The notes: generated by a model not told the origin, from the sequence alone. 64,000 nt of DNA from Oceanihabitans iliipiscarium (GCF_042686125.1 NZ_JBHUOV010000001.1:1178001-1242000), one strand, 5' to 3'. Positions 35,176 to 44,035 are shown, numbered from the stretch's first letter. Numbers and translations are program-made.

Positions 35176-37302
35176 ATGGCAAGAGATTTAAAATTCACAA
35201 GAAATATAGGTATTGCTGCTCATATTGATGCAGGAAAAACCACAACTACAGAGCGTATTCTTTATTATACTGGAGTTTCTCATAAAATTGGTGAAGTACA
35301 TGATGGTGCTGCAACAATGGATTGGATGGAGCAAGAGCAAGAAAGAGGTATTACAATTACTTCGGCAGCGACGACTTGTACATGGCAATTTCCAATTGAA
35401 AATGGAAACCCAACACCAGATACTAAAGGATATCATTTCAATATTATTGATACTCCTGGTCACGTAGATTTTACAGTTGAAGTTAACCGTTCATTACGTG
35501 TACTTGATGGTTTAGTGTTCTTGTTTAGTGCTGTTGATGGTGTTGAGCCACAATCAGAAACTAACTGGAGATTAGCAGATAACTATAAAGTACCTAGAAT
35601 CGGTTTTGTTAACAAAATGGACCGTCAAGGATCTAACTTTTTAGGTGTTTGCCAACAGGTAAAAGATATGTTAAAGTCTAATGCAGTACCGATTGTTTTA
35701 AATATTGGTGATGAGGCTGACTTTAAAGGAATTATTGATTTAGTAAAGAATAGAGCTATCGTTTGGCATGATGAAACACAAGGGGCAACTTTTGATGTTA
35801 TTGACATTCCAGAAGAACTGAAAGCTGAAGCTAAAAAATATAGAGCATTACTTATTGAAGAAGTAGCCACTTACGATGAAAATCTTTTAGAAAAATTCAT
35901 GGAAGATGAAGATTCTATTACAGAAGACGAAGTGCATGCTGCACTTAGAGCTGCTGTAATGGATATGGCTATTATTCCAATGATTTGCGGTTCTGCATTC
36001 AAAAATAAAGGTGTACAATTCTTGTTAGATGCAGTATGTCGTTATTTACCATCTCCTACTGATAAAGAGGGTATTGTTGGTGTGAATCCAGAAACTGAAA
36101 AAGAAGAAATTCGTAAGCCAGATGTTAAGGAGCCGTTTTCGGCCTTGGCATTTAAAATTGCAACAGACCCATTTGTAGGACGTTTAGCATTTTTCCGTGC
36201 TTATTCTGGACGTTTAGATGCTGGATCTTATATTTTGAACAATCGTTCAGGTAAAAAAGAACGTATCTCACGTATCTATCAAATGCATTCTAATAAACAA
36301 AATGCTATCGATTATATCGAAGCAGGAGATATTGGAGCAGCAGTAGGATTTAAAGACATTAAGACAGGTGATACCATGTCTGATGAAAAACATCCTATTG
36401 TTTTAGAATCTATGGATTTTCCAGATCCAGTAATTGGTATAGCTGTAGAGCCTAAGACTAAAGCTGATGTTGATAAACTAGGTATGTCTTTAGCAAAATT
36501 AGCTGAAGAGGACCCAACATTTACAGTAAGAACAGATGAAGCTTCAGGACAGACTATCATTTCTGGAATGGGAGAGCTTCACTTAGATATTATTGTTGAC
36601 CGTTTACGTCGCGAGTTTAAAGTTGAAGTGAACCAAGGACAGCCACAAGTAGAGTACAAGGAAGCTATTACTCAAGCTGCTGACCATAGAGAGGTTTACA
36701 AGAAACAATCTGGTGGTCGTGGTAAGTTTGCGGATATCGTATTTACTATTGAACCAGCTGATGAAGGTGTTGTAGGACTACAATTTGAATCTACAATTAA
36801 AGGTGGTAACGTTCCTAAAGAATTTATCCCTTCAATTGAAAAAGGATTTAAAATGGCAATGGTTAATGGTCCATTAGCAGGTTACGAAGTTGATTCTATG
36901 AAAGTGACATTAAAAGATGGATCTTACCATGATGTGGATTCAGATCAACTATCTTTCGAATTAGCTGCTAAACTTGGATTTAAAAACTCAGCAAAAGCTG
37001 CAAAGGCAGTAATTATGGAACCTATTATGAAACTTGAGGTAATTACTCCTGAAGAAAATATGGGTGATATCGTTGGGGATTTAAATAGAAGAAGAGGTCA
37101 AGTAAGTGATATGGGAGATAGAGCAGGTGCAAAAACAGTGAAAGCTACTGTGCCATTATCTGAAATGTTTGGATATGTAACGACTTTAAGAACGTTATCT
37201 TCTGGTCGTGCAACATCAACTATGGAGTTTTCACATTATGCAGAAACACCTTCAAATATATCTGAAGAAGTAATTAAAGCTGCTAAAGGCGTTGAATCGT
37301 AA
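35176..37302 (+). CDS. fusA: Elongation factor G
   Basis: GTPase of 708 residues that drives translocation of tRNA and mRNA and, with RRF, ribosome recycling. The G domain has P-loop AHIDAGKTT (15-23), switch I with QERGITITSAATT, DTPGHVDF, and NKMD. Domains II-V follow, with GMGELHLDII in domain III and RRRGQVSDMGDR in domain V. Length is typical for the canonical factor. The gene after it is rpsJ, 11 bases away; tufA, which follows fusA in many other phyla, is absent. Confidence 0.98.
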   Translation: MARDLKFTRNIGIAAHIDAGKTTTTERILYYTGVSHKIGEVHDGAATMDWMEQEQERGITITSAATTCTWQFPIENGNPTPDTKGYHFNIIDTPGHVDFTVEVNRSLRVLDGLVFLFSAVDGVEPQSETNWRLADNYKVPRIGFVNKMDRQGSNFLGVCQQVKDMLKSNAVPIVLNIGDEADFKGIIDLVKNRAIVWHDETQGATFDVIDIPEELKAEAKKYRALLIEEVATYDENLLEKFMEDEDSITEDEVHAALRAAVMDMAIIPMICGSAFKNKGVQFLLDAVCRYLPSPTDKEGIVGVNPETEKEEIRKPDVKEPFSALAFKIATDPFVGRLAFFRAYSGRLDAGSYILNNRSGKKERISRIYQMHSNKQNAIDYIEAGDIGAAVGFKDIKTGDTMSDEKHPIVLESMDFPDPVIGIAVEPKTKADVDKLGMSLAKLAEEDPTFTVRTDEASGQTIISGMGELHLDIIVDRLRREFKVEVNQGQPQVEYKEAITQAADHREVYKKQSGGRGKFADIVFTIEPADEGVVGLQFESTIKGGNVPKEFIPSIEKGFKMAMVNGPLAGYEVDSMKVTLKDGSYHDVDSDQLSFELAAKLGFKNSAKAAKAVIMEPIMKLEVITPEENMGDIVGDLNRRRGQVSDMGDRAGAKTVKATVPLSEMFGYVTTLRTLSSGRATSTMEFSHYAETPSNISEEVIKAAKGVES

Positions 37303-37313
37303 ATCTTAATAAA

Positions 37314-37619
37314 ATGAGTCAAAAAATCAGAATAAAATTAAAATCTTACGATCACAATTTAGTAGATAAGTCTGCTGAAAAGATTGTAAAAACAGTAAAA
37401 AGTACAGGTGCTGTAGTCACTGGACCAATTCCATTACCAACACACAAGAAAATTTTCACTGTATTACGTTCACCACACGTAAATAAGAAGTCAAGAGAAC
37501 AATTTCAATTAAGCTCTTATAAGAGATTATTAGATATTTACTCTTCATCTTCTAAAACAATTGATGCTCTAATGAAATTAGAGTTGCCAAGTGGTGTAGA
37601 AGTAGAGATCAAAGTTTAA
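37314..37619 (+). CDS. rpsJ: 30S ribosomal protein uS10
   Basis: Small-subunit head protein of 101 residues; in E. coli also the NusE partner of NusB in antitermination. Motifs are IRIKLKSYDHNLVDKSAEKIV and PLPTHKKIFTVLRSPHVNKKSREQF. First gene of the S10 segment, joined to fusA by only 11 bases, so the str and S10 units are transcribed together here. It is followed by an unusually long 122-base spacer with a strong hairpin. Confidence 0.98.
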   Translation: MSQKIRIKLKSYDHNLVDKSAEKIVKTVKSTGAVVTGPIPLPTHKKIFTVLRSPHVNKKSREQFQLSSYKRLLDIYSSSSKTIDALMKLELPSGVEVEIKV

Positions 37620-37673
37620 TTTTTAAACTTACATGTCCTAAGCTGCGAGCGAAGGAAAAACGGTAAAAAATAC

Positions 37674-37708
37674 AATTCAAGGCTGAAACGTATTTTCAGC
37701 CTTGAATT
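37674..37708 (+). promoter_or_regulatory. Strong hairpin in rpsJ-rplC spacer (candidate attenuator or leader)
   Basis: AATTCAAGGCTGAAA (37674-37688) is fully complementary to TTTCAGCCTTGAATT's reverse arm ending at 37708, giving 15 base pairs with a 5-base loop CGTAT. Only a weak T stretch follows (TTAATAAA), so it is not a classic terminator. A smaller element, CCT-AA-GCT-GCG-AGC-GA-AGG, lies just upstream at 37636-37654. The spacer is the longest within the S10 segment. Confidence 0.6.
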
Positions 37709-37741
37709 TTAATAAATAGTAACAATAAATAAATAATAATT

Positions 37742-38359
37742 ATGTCTGGGTTAATTGGAAAAAAAATCGGTATGACCAGCATCTTTGATGAAAATGGAAA
37801 GAATATTCCATGTACAGTAATCGAAGCTGGACCATGTATCGTTACCCAAGTCAGAACTGAAGAAGTAGATGGTTATGAAGCCATTCAATTAGGTTTCGAT
37901 GACGCGACAGAGAAAAGTGCTACTAAAGCTGACTTAGGTCATGCTAAAAAAGCAGGTACTTCTGTAAAACGCAAAGTTGTTGAGTTTAAAGGTTTTGATG
38001 AGGAGTACAAATTAGGAGATGCTATTACAGTAGAACACTTTACTGAAGGTGAATTTGTTGATGTAGCAGGAACTTCAAAAGGAAAAGGATTTCAAGGTGT
38101 TGTAAAACGTCATGGATTTGGTGGAGTTGGTCAAGCAACGCATGGTCAACATAACCGTTTAAGAGCTCCAGGTTCTATTGGTGCTGCTTCATATCCTGCG
38201 AGAGTATTCAAAGGAATGAAAATGGCAGGTAGAATGGGTGGAGACACAGTAAAAGTTCAAAATTTAAGAGTTTTAAAAGTAGTTGCTGAAAAGAATCTAC
38301 TTGTGGTAAAAGGATGTGTTCCTGGCCATAAAAACGCTTATGTAATTATTAGAAAATAA
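37742..38359 (+). CDS. rplC: 50S ribosomal protein uL3
   Basis: Early-assembly protein of 205 residues that reaches the peptidyl transferase centre. The start MSGLIGKKIGMTSIFDENG and the central loop GFGGVGQATHGQHN, then RAPGSIGAASYPARVFKGMKM, are diagnostic. In other bacteria this loop is the site of Gln methylation and of pleuromutilin-resistance mutations. Its stop codon shares one base with the ATG of rplD, so translation is coupled. Confidence 0.98.
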   Translation: MSGLIGKKIGMTSIFDENGKNIPCTVIEAGPCIVTQVRTEEVDGYEAIQLGFDDATEKSATKADLGHAKKAGTSVKRKVVEFKGFDEEYKLGDAITVEHFTEGEFVDVAGTSKGKGFQGVVKRHGFGGVGQATHGQHNRLRAPGSIGAASYPARVFKGMKMAGRMGGDTVKVQNLRVLKVVAEKNLLVVKGCVPGHKNAYVIIRK

Positions 38360-38988
38360 TGAAAGTAGCAGTTGTAGATATTAACGGAAAAGACACAGGT
38401 AGAAAGGTAGACCTTTCTAAAGATGTGTTTGCTATTGAGCCTAATAATCATGCTGTGTATTTGGATGTTAAACAATATTTAGCAAACCAAAGACAAGGTA
38501 CTCATAAAGCTAAAGAAAGAGCTGAGATTGCTGGAAGTACACGTAAGATTAAAAAACAAAAAGGAACTGGTACAGCTAGAGCTGGATCAATTAAGTCTGG
38601 TGTATTTAAAGGTGGTGGACGTATGTTCGGGCCAAGACCAAGAAACTACAGTTTTAAATTGAATAAAAACCTTAAGCGTTTAGCACGTAAATCTGCTTTA
38701 AGTATTAAGGCAAGTGAAAAGTCAATTGTTGTATTAGAAGATTTAAATTTTGATACACCAAAGACTAAAAACTTCACATCAGTTTTAAAAGCTTTAGGGC
38801 TAGAAAACAAAAAATCTCTCTTTGTGTTGGGGGCTTCAAATAATAATGTATATTTGTCGTCACGCAATTTAAAAGGCTCTGAAGTTGTAATGAACTCAGA
38901 ATTAAGTACTTACAAGATTTTAAATGCAAATCAAGTAGTGCTTTTAGAGAGCTCTTTAGAAGGAATTGAAACGAATTTAAGTAAATAA
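38359..38988 (+). CDS. rplD: 50S ribosomal protein uL4
   Basis: Large-subunit protein of 209 residues whose loop lines the exit tunnel. The loop sequence KKQKGTGTARAGSIKSGVFKGGG near residue 65 is the conserved tunnel part, where macrolide-resistance changes arise in other species. The ATG overlaps the TAA of rplC by one base. In E. coli L4 is the repressor of the S10 operon; the folded spacer before rplC is a possible target here. Confidence 0.98.
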   Translation: MKVAVVDINGKDTGRKVDLSKDVFAIEPNNHAVYLDVKQYLANQRQGTHKAKERAEIAGSTRKIKKQKGTGTARAGSIKSGVFKGGGRMFGPRPRNYSFKLNKNLKRLARKSALSIKASEKSIVVLEDLNFDTPKTKNFTSVLKALGLENKKSLFVLGASNNNVYLSSRNLKGSEVVMNSELSTYKILNANQVVLLESSLEGIETNLSK

Positions 38989-38996
38989 GAAACAGA

Positions 38997-39287
38997 ATGA
39001 ATATCTTAATTAAACCGATAATCACAGAAAAAGCGACAGCTAGTAGCGAGTTAAATAACTGCTATACTTTTCAAGTGAATACAAAGGCGAACAAGGTAGA
39101 AATCAAAAAAGCAGTTGAAGCTGCTTATGGCGTTTCTGTTGAAAAAGTTCGTACTATAAATGTCCGTCCAGATCGTAGTACTAAGTTTACAAAAACTGGT
39201 ATTCAACATGGTAAAACAAATGCTGTTAAAAAAGCAATTGTACAACTGGCGGAAGGTGAAATGATTGATTTATACAGTAACATGTAA
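38997..39287 (+). CDS. rplW: 50S ribosomal protein uL23
   Basis: Exit-tunnel rim protein of 96 residues, docking site for trigger factor and SRP. The N-terminal ILIKPIITEKATASSE and the NVRPDRSTKFTKTG segment identify it. The start codon follows rplD by eight bases and rplB comes ten bases after the stop. Confidence 0.97.
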   Translation: MNILIKPIITEKATASSELNNCYTFQVNTKANKVEIKKAVEAAYGVSVEKVRTINVRPDRSTKFTKTGIQHGKTNAVKKAIVQLAEGEMIDLYSNM

Positions 39288-39297
39288 TTAGACTAAA

Positions 39298-40122
39298 ATG
39301 TCAGTAAGAAAATTAAAACCAATCACACCAGGACAGCGATTTAGAGTAGTAAATGGTTACGATGCCATAACTACTGATAAGCCGGAGAAAAGTTTATTAG
39401 CTCCGAAAAAAAGGTCTGGTGGTAGAAACAATCGAGGAAAAATGACCATGCGCTATATTGGTGGAGGTCATAAGAAAAAGTATCGTATTATCGATTTTAA
39501 ACGTAACAAAACTGGAATTCCAGCAGAAGTTAAGTCTATTGAGTATGATCCAAACAGAACTGCTTTTATCGCTTTATTGAATTATCAAGATGGCGAAAAA
39601 AGATACATCATTGCACAAAATGGCTTACAAGTAGGTCAAACAGTTGTCTCTGGTGAAACTGCAGGTCCAGAAATTGGAAATGCAATGCCTTTAAGTCAAA
39701 TTCCATTAGGAACTATTATTTCTTGTGTAGAATTACGACCAGGACAAGGAGCTGTAATGGCTCGTAGTGCTGGTGCTTTTGCACAATTAATGGCAAGAGA
39801 CGGTAAGTTTGCAACTATTAAATTGCCTTCAGGTGAAACGCGTCTAGTGTTAGTAACGTGTATGGCAACTATAGGAGTTGTATCTAATTCAGATCATCAA
39901 TTGTTAGTGTCAGGAAAAGCTGGTAGAACAAGATGGTTAGGAAGACGTCCTCGTACTAGACCAGTAGTAATGAATCCTGTAGATCACCCAATGGGAGGTG
40001 GTGAAGGAAAATCAGCTGGTGGTCACCCACGTTCTAGAAATGGTATACCTGCTAAAGGTTATAGAACCCGTTCTAAAACAAAAGCGAGTAATAAATATAT
40101 TGTAGAACGTAGAAAGAAATAA
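39298..40122 (+). CDS. rplB: 50S ribosomal protein uL2
   Basis: Largest conserved 50S protein, 274 residues, required for subunit joining and peptidyl transfer. The N-terminal tail is MSVRKLKPITPGQRFRVV. The RNA-binding core has GRNNRGKMTMRYIGGGHKKKYR. The C-terminal motif NPVDHPMGGGEGKSAGGHP holds the conserved His close to the catalytic centre. Three bases separate it from rpsS. Confidence 0.98.
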   Translation: MSVRKLKPITPGQRFRVVNGYDAITTDKPEKSLLAPKKRSGGRNNRGKMTMRYIGGGHKKKYRIIDFKRNKTGIPAEVKSIEYDPNRTAFIALLNYQDGEKRYIIAQNGLQVGQTVVSGETAGPEIGNAMPLSQIPLGTIISCVELRPGQGAVMARSAGAFAQLMARDGKFATIKLPSGETRLVLVTCMATIGVVSNSDHQLLVSGKAGRTRWLGRRPRTRPVVMNPVDHPMGGGEGKSAGGHPRSRNGIPAKGYRTRSKTKASNKYIVERRKK

Positions 40123-40125
40123 GAC

Positions 40126-40404
40126 ATGGCAAGATCATTAAAAAAAGGACCTTACGTTCATTATAAATTAGAGAAAAAAGTAGCTGCAAATGTTGAAGCT
40201 AATAAAAAAGCAGTAATTAAAACTTGGTCAAGAGCAAGTATGATTACTCCAGATTTTGTTGGGCAAACTATAGCAGTACATAACGGACGTCAATTTGTAC
40301 CAGTTTACGTTACAGAAAACATGGTAGGACATAAATTAGGCGAATTTTCACCAACACGATCTTTTAGAGGTCATGCAGGTGCTAAAAATAAAGGTAAAAA
40401 GTAG
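40126..40404 (+). CDS. rpsS: 30S ribosomal protein uS19
   Basis: Small-subunit head protein of 92 residues that forms a bridge with S13. MARSLKKGPYVHYKLEKKV at the start, then WSRASMITPDFVGQTIAVHNG and GHKLGEFSPTRSFRGHAG, are the family signature. It sits between rplB and rplV with spacers of three and six bases. Confidence 0.98.
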   Translation: MARSLKKGPYVHYKLEKKVAANVEANKKAVIKTWSRASMITPDFVGQTIAVHNGRQFVPVYVTENMVGHKLGEFSPTRSFRGHAGAKNKGKK

Positions 40405-40410
40405 TAAGCT

Positions 40411-40818
40411 ATGGGAAGTCGTAAAAAACAAATGGCAGACGCTATTAAGGAAGCAAAGAAGGAAGTTGCTTTTGCAAAACTTAATAACTGTCCTACATCA
40501 CCAAGAAAAATGCGTTTAGTAGCTGATTTAGTAAGAGGCGAACGCGTAGAAAAAGCTTTAAATATCTTAAAATTCAATCAGAAGGAAGCTTCTAATCGTT
40601 TAGAGAAATTATTGTTGTCTGCAATCGCAAACTGGCAAGCTAAAAACGAAGATGCAAGCATTGAAGAGGCTGAATTATTTATTAAGGAAATTAGAGTCGA
40701 TGGCGGATCTATGTTAAAAAGATTACGTCCTGCACCACAAGGTCGTGCACACAGAATTAGAAAACGTTCTAACCATGTAACATTAGTGGTTGGAGCTAAC
40801 AATAACACACAAAGCTAA
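40411..40818 (+). CDS. rplV: 50S ribosomal protein uL22
   Basis: Tunnel-lining protein of 135 residues. The core has NCPTSPRKMRLVADLVRG and KAL near residue 30-50; the long beta-hairpin that projects into the tunnel is at PAPQGRAHRIRKRSNHVT. The N terminus carries a basic extension (MGSRKKQMADAIKEAKKE) longer than in E. coli, usual for the phylum. rpsC starts seven bases after the stop. Confidence 0.97.
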   Translation: MGSRKKQMADAIKEAKKEVAFAKLNNCPTSPRKMRLVADLVRGERVEKALNILKFNQKEASNRLEKLLLSAIANWQAKNEDASIEEAELFIKEIRVDGGSMLKRLRPAPQGRAHRIRKRSNHVTLVVGANNNTQS

Positions 40819-40825
40819 GATAGAT

Positions 40826-41545
40826 ATGGGACAAAAAACAAATCCAATCGGAAATCGCTTAGGAATTATCAGAGGATGGGAGTCTAACTGGTATGGAGGA
40901 AACGATTATGGTGATAAACTTGCCGAAGACGATAAGATTAGAAAATACGTTCATGCACGTTTATCTAAGGCTAGTGTTTCAAGAGTAATCATTGAGAGAA
41001 CTTTAAAACTTGTAACCGTTACTATCACTACTGCTAGACCTGGTATTATTATCGGAAAAGGTGGACAAGAGGTAGACAAGTTAAAAGAAGAACTTAAAAA
41101 GATTACAGGTAAAGAGGTTCAAATCAACATATTTGAAATCAAAAGACCAGAACTTGACGCATTTTTAGTAGGATCAAGTATTGCTCGTCAAATTGAAAAC
41201 CGTATTTCATACAGACGTGCAATCAAGATGGCTATTGCTGCTACTATGCGAATGAATGCAGAAGGAATTAAAATCCAAATTAGTGGTCGTTTAAATGGAG
41301 CTGAAATGGCACGTTCAGAACACTACAAAGAAGGACGTATTCCTTTATCAACCTTTAGAGCTGATATTGACTATGCTTTAGTTGAAGCACATACTACATA
41401 TGGTAGATTAGGTGTGAAAGTATGGATCATGAAAGGCGAAGTATATGGTAAAAGAGAACTTTCTCCGCTTGTTGGTTTATCTAAGAAGCAAGGAAAAGGT
41501 GGACGTGGTGGAAATAATAAGAACCAATCTCGTCGTAGAAAGTAA
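40826..41545 (+). CDS. rpsC: 30S ribosomal protein uS3
   Basis: mRNA-entry protein with helicase activity, 239 residues. The ATG at 40826 gives MGQKTNPIGNRLGIIRGWES, the standard start; an upstream in-frame start at 40790 would overlap rplV. The KH domain carries RPGIIIGKGGQEVDKL, and the C-terminal domain has SGRLNGAEMARSE and GVKVWIMKGE. A Gly/Lys/Arg-rich tail ends the protein. Confidence 0.98.
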   Translation: MGQKTNPIGNRLGIIRGWESNWYGGNDYGDKLAEDDKIRKYVHARLSKASVSRVIIERTLKLVTVTITTARPGIIIGKGGQEVDKLKEELKKITGKEVQINIFEIKRPELDAFLVGSSIARQIENRISYRRAIKMAIAATMRMNAEGIKIQISGRLNGAEMARSEHYKEGRIPLSTFRADIDYALVEAHTTYGRLGVKVWIMKGEVYGKRELSPLVGLSKKQGKGGRGGNNKNQSRRRK

Positions 41546-41565
41546 TTTTTTAAAGAACAGAAAAA

Positions 41566-41985
41566 ATGTTACAGCCTAAAAGAACAAAATTTAGAAAAAT
41601 GCAAAAAGGACGTATGAAGGGGAACTCTGGTAGAGGTCACCAATTATCGTACGGAACTTTTGGAATAAAATCACTCGATTCAAACTTTTTAACGTCACGT
41701 CAAATTGAAGCTGCTCGTATTGCTGCTACGCGTTACATGAAAAGAGAAGGGTCTTTATGGATTAAAATCTTTCCAGATAAACCAATCACAAAGAAACCTC
41801 TTGAAGTACGTATGGGTAAAGGAAAAGGAGCTGTAGAATATTGGGCAGCTGTTGTTAAACCAGGAAGAATCTTGTTTGAAGTAGGAGGTGTGCCATTAGA
41901 CGTAGCTAAAGAAGCATTACGTTTGGCTGCACAAAAACTACCTGTTAAAACTAAGTTTGTAATTGCTAGAGATTATCAAGCATAA
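41566..41985 (+). CDS. rplP: 50S ribosomal protein uL16
   Basis: Late-assembly protein of 139 residues that helps position the A-site tRNA. Motifs are MLQPKRTKFRKMQKGRMKGN, IEAARIAATRYMKREGSLWI and MGKGKGAVEYWAAVVKPGR; the last contains the Arg region hydroxylated in E. coli. Nine bases separate it from rpmC. Confidence 0.98.
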   Translation: MLQPKRTKFRKMQKGRMKGNSGRGHQLSYGTFGIKSLDSNFLTSRQIEAARIAATRYMKREGSLWIKIFPDKPITKKPLEVRMGKGKGAVEYWAAVVKPGRILFEVGGVPLDVAKEALRLAAQKLPVKTKFVIARDYQA

Positions 41986-41997
41986 TAATTTAAGATG

Positions 41998-42189
41998 ATG
42001 AAACAATCAGAAATTAAAGAATTATCTACTGCTGAGTTACAAGAAAAACTTAGTGAGACAAGAAAAAGTTATTCAGACCTTAAAATGGCTCATGTAATTT
42101 CTCCTTTAGAGAATCCAATTCAATTACGTTCTGTAAGAAGAACAGTAGCTAGAATTGCGACTGAATTAACAAAAAGAGAATTACAATAA
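41998..42189 (+). CDS. rpmC: 50S ribosomal protein uL29
   Basis: Small helical protein of 63 residues next to L23 at the tunnel exit. The ATG at 41998 is chosen because family members begin MKQSEIKEL; another ATG lies one codon upstream and either could serve. The C-terminal helix LRSVRRTVARIATELTKREL is characteristic. Confidence 0.95.
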   Translation: MKQSEIKELSTAELQEKLSETRKSYSDLKMAHVISPLENPIQLRSVRRTVARIATELTKRELQ

Positions 42190-42202
42190 TTCGGCTTAAA
42201 AG

Positions 42203-42460
42203 ATGGAAAAAAGAAACTTAAGAAAAGAACGTATAGGAATCGTTACTAGTAACAAAATGATGAAATCAATTGTTGTTGCTGAAGTAAAAAAAGTTAAACA
42301 TCCTATGTATGGAAAGTTCGTGTTGAAAACTAAAAAATATGTTGCACACGATGAAACAAACGATTGTAACATTGGAGATACTGTAAAGATCATGGAAACA
42401 AGACCTTTAAGTAAATCTAAATGTTGGAGATTAGTTGAAATAATTGAAAGAGCTAAGTAA
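42203..42460 (+). CDS. rpsQ: 30S ribosomal protein uS17
   Basis: OB-fold small-subunit protein of 85 residues. Identified by RKERIGIVTSNKMMKSIVV, the KHPMYGKFVLKTKKYVAHDE strand pair, and GDTVKIMETRPLSKSKCWR. Two bases separate it from rplN. Confidence 0.97.
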   Translation: MEKRNLRKERIGIVTSNKMMKSIVVAEVKKVKHPMYGKFVLKTKKYVAHDETNDCNIGDTVKIMETRPLSKSKCWRLVEIIERAK

Positions 42461-42462
42461 TT

Positions 42463-42831
42463 ATGGTACAAACAGAATCAAGATTAAAAGTAGCTGATAA
42501 CACTGGAGCAAAAGAGGTTTTAACCATTCGTGTTCTAGGTGGTACAAAAAGAAGATACGCTTCTGTAGGTGACAAAATTGTTGTGACCGTAAAAGATGCA
42601 ACACCTAATGGAAACATTAAAAAAGGTGCTGTTTCTACAGCAGTTGTTGTGCGTACTAAAAAAGAAGTAAGAAGACCAGACGGATCTTATATTAGATTTG
42701 ATGATAATGCTTGCGTATTATTGAACCCAACGGGTGAAATGAGAGGTACACGTGTATTTGGTCCTGTTGCTAGAGAACTTCGTGATAAACAATTCATGAA
42801 AATTGTATCATTAGCACCAGAAGTGCTTTAA
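42463..42831 (+). CDS. rplN: 50S ribosomal protein uL14
   Basis: Beta-barrel protein of 122 residues at the subunit interface. The start MVQTESRLKVADNTGAKEV and the segment RRPDGSYIRFDDNACVLLN, then GTRVFGPVARELRD, give a full-length match to the family. In E. coli this is the first gene of spc; here it continues the same run without promoter or terminator. Confidence 0.98.
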   Translation: MVQTESRLKVADNTGAKEVLTIRVLGGTKRRYASVGDKIVVTVKDATPNGNIKKGAVSTAVVVRTKKEVRRPDGSYIRFDDNACVLLNPTGEMRGTRVFGPVARELRDKQFMKIVSLAPEVL

Positions 42832-42845
42832 TACATTTATAAAAG

Positions 42846-43157
42846 ATGACAAAGCTTAAAATAAAATCAGGAGATACAGTAAAAGTTATTGCTGGAGATC
42901 ATAAAGGATCAGAAGGTAAAGTACTACAGGTATTAATAGATAAGAACAAAGCGATCGTTGAAGGCGTGAACATGGTAAAGAAACATACTAAACCAAGTGC
43001 ACAAAACCCTCAAGGTGGAATCGTAGAAAAGGAAGCTTCAATTCAAATATCAAACTTATCATTGTTAACTTCTAAAGGAGAAACAACAAGAGTTGGATAT
43101 AGAATGGAAGGTGATAAGAAAGTAAGGTTTTCAAAAAAATCTAATGAAGTAATATAG
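42846..43157 (+). CDS. rplX: 50S ribosomal protein uL24
   Basis: Assembly initiator protein of 103 residues. The KOW motif is visible as SGDTVKVIAGDHKGSEGKVL near the N terminus, followed by VEGVNMVKKHTKPSAQNPQG. Two bases separate it from rplE. Confidence 0.97.
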   Translation: MTKLKIKSGDTVKVIAGDHKGSEGKVLQVLIDKNKAIVEGVNMVKKHTKPSAQNPQGGIVEKEASIQISNLSLLTSKGETTRVGYRMEGDKKVRFSKKSNEVI

Positions 43158-43159
43158 TT

Positions 43160-43711
43160 ATGGCATATTCACCTAGACTTAAAGAAGAGTATAAAAGCAA
43201 AGTAATTGCAGCTCTTACAGAAGAATTCGGTTATAAAAATGTAATGCAAGTACCTAAACTTAAAAAGATAGTATTATCTAAAGGTGTTGGTGCAGCTGTT
43301 GCAGATAAAAAACTAATTGACTACGCAGTAGAAGAATTAGCAACAATAACTGGACAAAAAGCTATAGCAACTATGTCTAAAAAAGATGTTGCTACATTTA
43401 AATTACGTAAAGGAATGCCAATTGGCGCTAAAGTAACTTTACGTGGAGAAAGAATGTATGAGTTTTTAGATCGTTTAATTACAACAGCCTTACCTCGTGT
43501 AAGAGATTTTAACGGAATTAAAGCTACAGGATTTGATGGAAGAGGTAACTACAATTTAGGTGTTACTGAACAAATTATTTTTCCAGAGATTGATATTGAT
43601 AAGGTAAACAAAATATCAGGAATGGATATTACATTTGTAACTTCTGCAGAAACTGACAAAGAAGCAAAATCATTATTAACAGAACTAGGGTTACCTTTTC
43701 AAAAGAACTAA
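43160..43711 (+). CDS. rplE: 50S ribosomal protein uL5
   Basis: 5S rRNA-binding protein of 183 residues in the central protuberance. VPKLKKIVLSKGVG, then the ATFKLRKGMPIGAKVTLRG segment and FDGRGNYNLGVTEQIIFPE, cover the conserved core. In E. coli S8 represses translation at the rplE start; here the three-base gap before rplE offers no such site, while a folded spacer lies before rpsH. Confidence 0.97.
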   Translation: MAYSPRLKEEYKSKVIAALTEEFGYKNVMQVPKLKKIVLSKGVGAAVADKKLIDYAVEELATITGQKAIATMSKKDVATFKLRKGMPIGAKVTLRGERMYEFLDRLITTALPRVRDFNGIKATGFDGRGNYNLGVTEQIIFPEIDIDKVNKISGMDITFVTSAETDKEAKSLLTELGLPFQKN

Positions 43712-43714
43712 GTT

Positions 43715-43984
43715 ATGGCTAAAGAATCAATGAAAGCCCGCGAGGTTAAAAGAGCAAAAACAGTAGCAAAATATGCTGAAAAACGTAAGGCTTTAAAAGA
43801 AGCTGGAGATTATGAAGCATTACAAAAGCTGCCAAAAAATGCTTCACCTGTGCGTATGCATAATAGATGTAAATTAACAGGAAGACCTAAAGGATACATG
43901 CGTACCTTTGGAATTTCACGTGTTACATTTCGTGAAATGGCAAACCAAGGTTTAATCCCTGGTGTTAAAAAAGCAAGTTGGTAA
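43715..43984 (+). CDS. rpsN: 30S ribosomal protein uS14, zinc-free form
   Basis: Head protein of 89 residues. MAKESMKAREVKRAKTVAKY and the C-terminal GRPKGYMRTFGISRVTFREM identify it. The short zinc-binding version has two CxxC pairs; here only one Cys (RCKLTG) is present and the protein has the longer length of the zinc-independent form. A 67-base spacer with a hairpin separates it from rpsH. Confidence 0.97.
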   Translation: MAKESMKAREVKRAKTVAKYAEKRKALKEAGDYEALQKLPKNASPVRMHNRCKLTGRPKGYMRTFGISRVTFREMANQGLIPGVKKASW

Positions 43985-43998
43985 AATTATTATAATCA

Positions 43999-44035
43999 GA
44001 TTTCAGGTTCAACACCAACGTTGAAAACCAAAATC
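43999..44035 (+). promoter_or_regulatory. Irregular hairpin before rpsH (candidate S8 leader)
   Basis: GATTT (43999-44003) pairs with AAATC (44031-44035), GG with CC, and TTCAAC (44008-44013) with GTTGAA (44020-44025) over a 6-base loop. An asymmetric CA/A loop and a bulged AA interrupt the stem. Such irregular stems are what S8 recognises in 16S rRNA and in the E. coli spc mRNA, but the match here is only by shape. Confidence 0.45.

Noticed and set aside
37674..37708. Hairpin between rpsJ and rplC read as a true terminator
   Set aside because: The following bases are TTAATAAA rather than a T-run, and the same operon continues downstream; retained only as a regulatory candidate.
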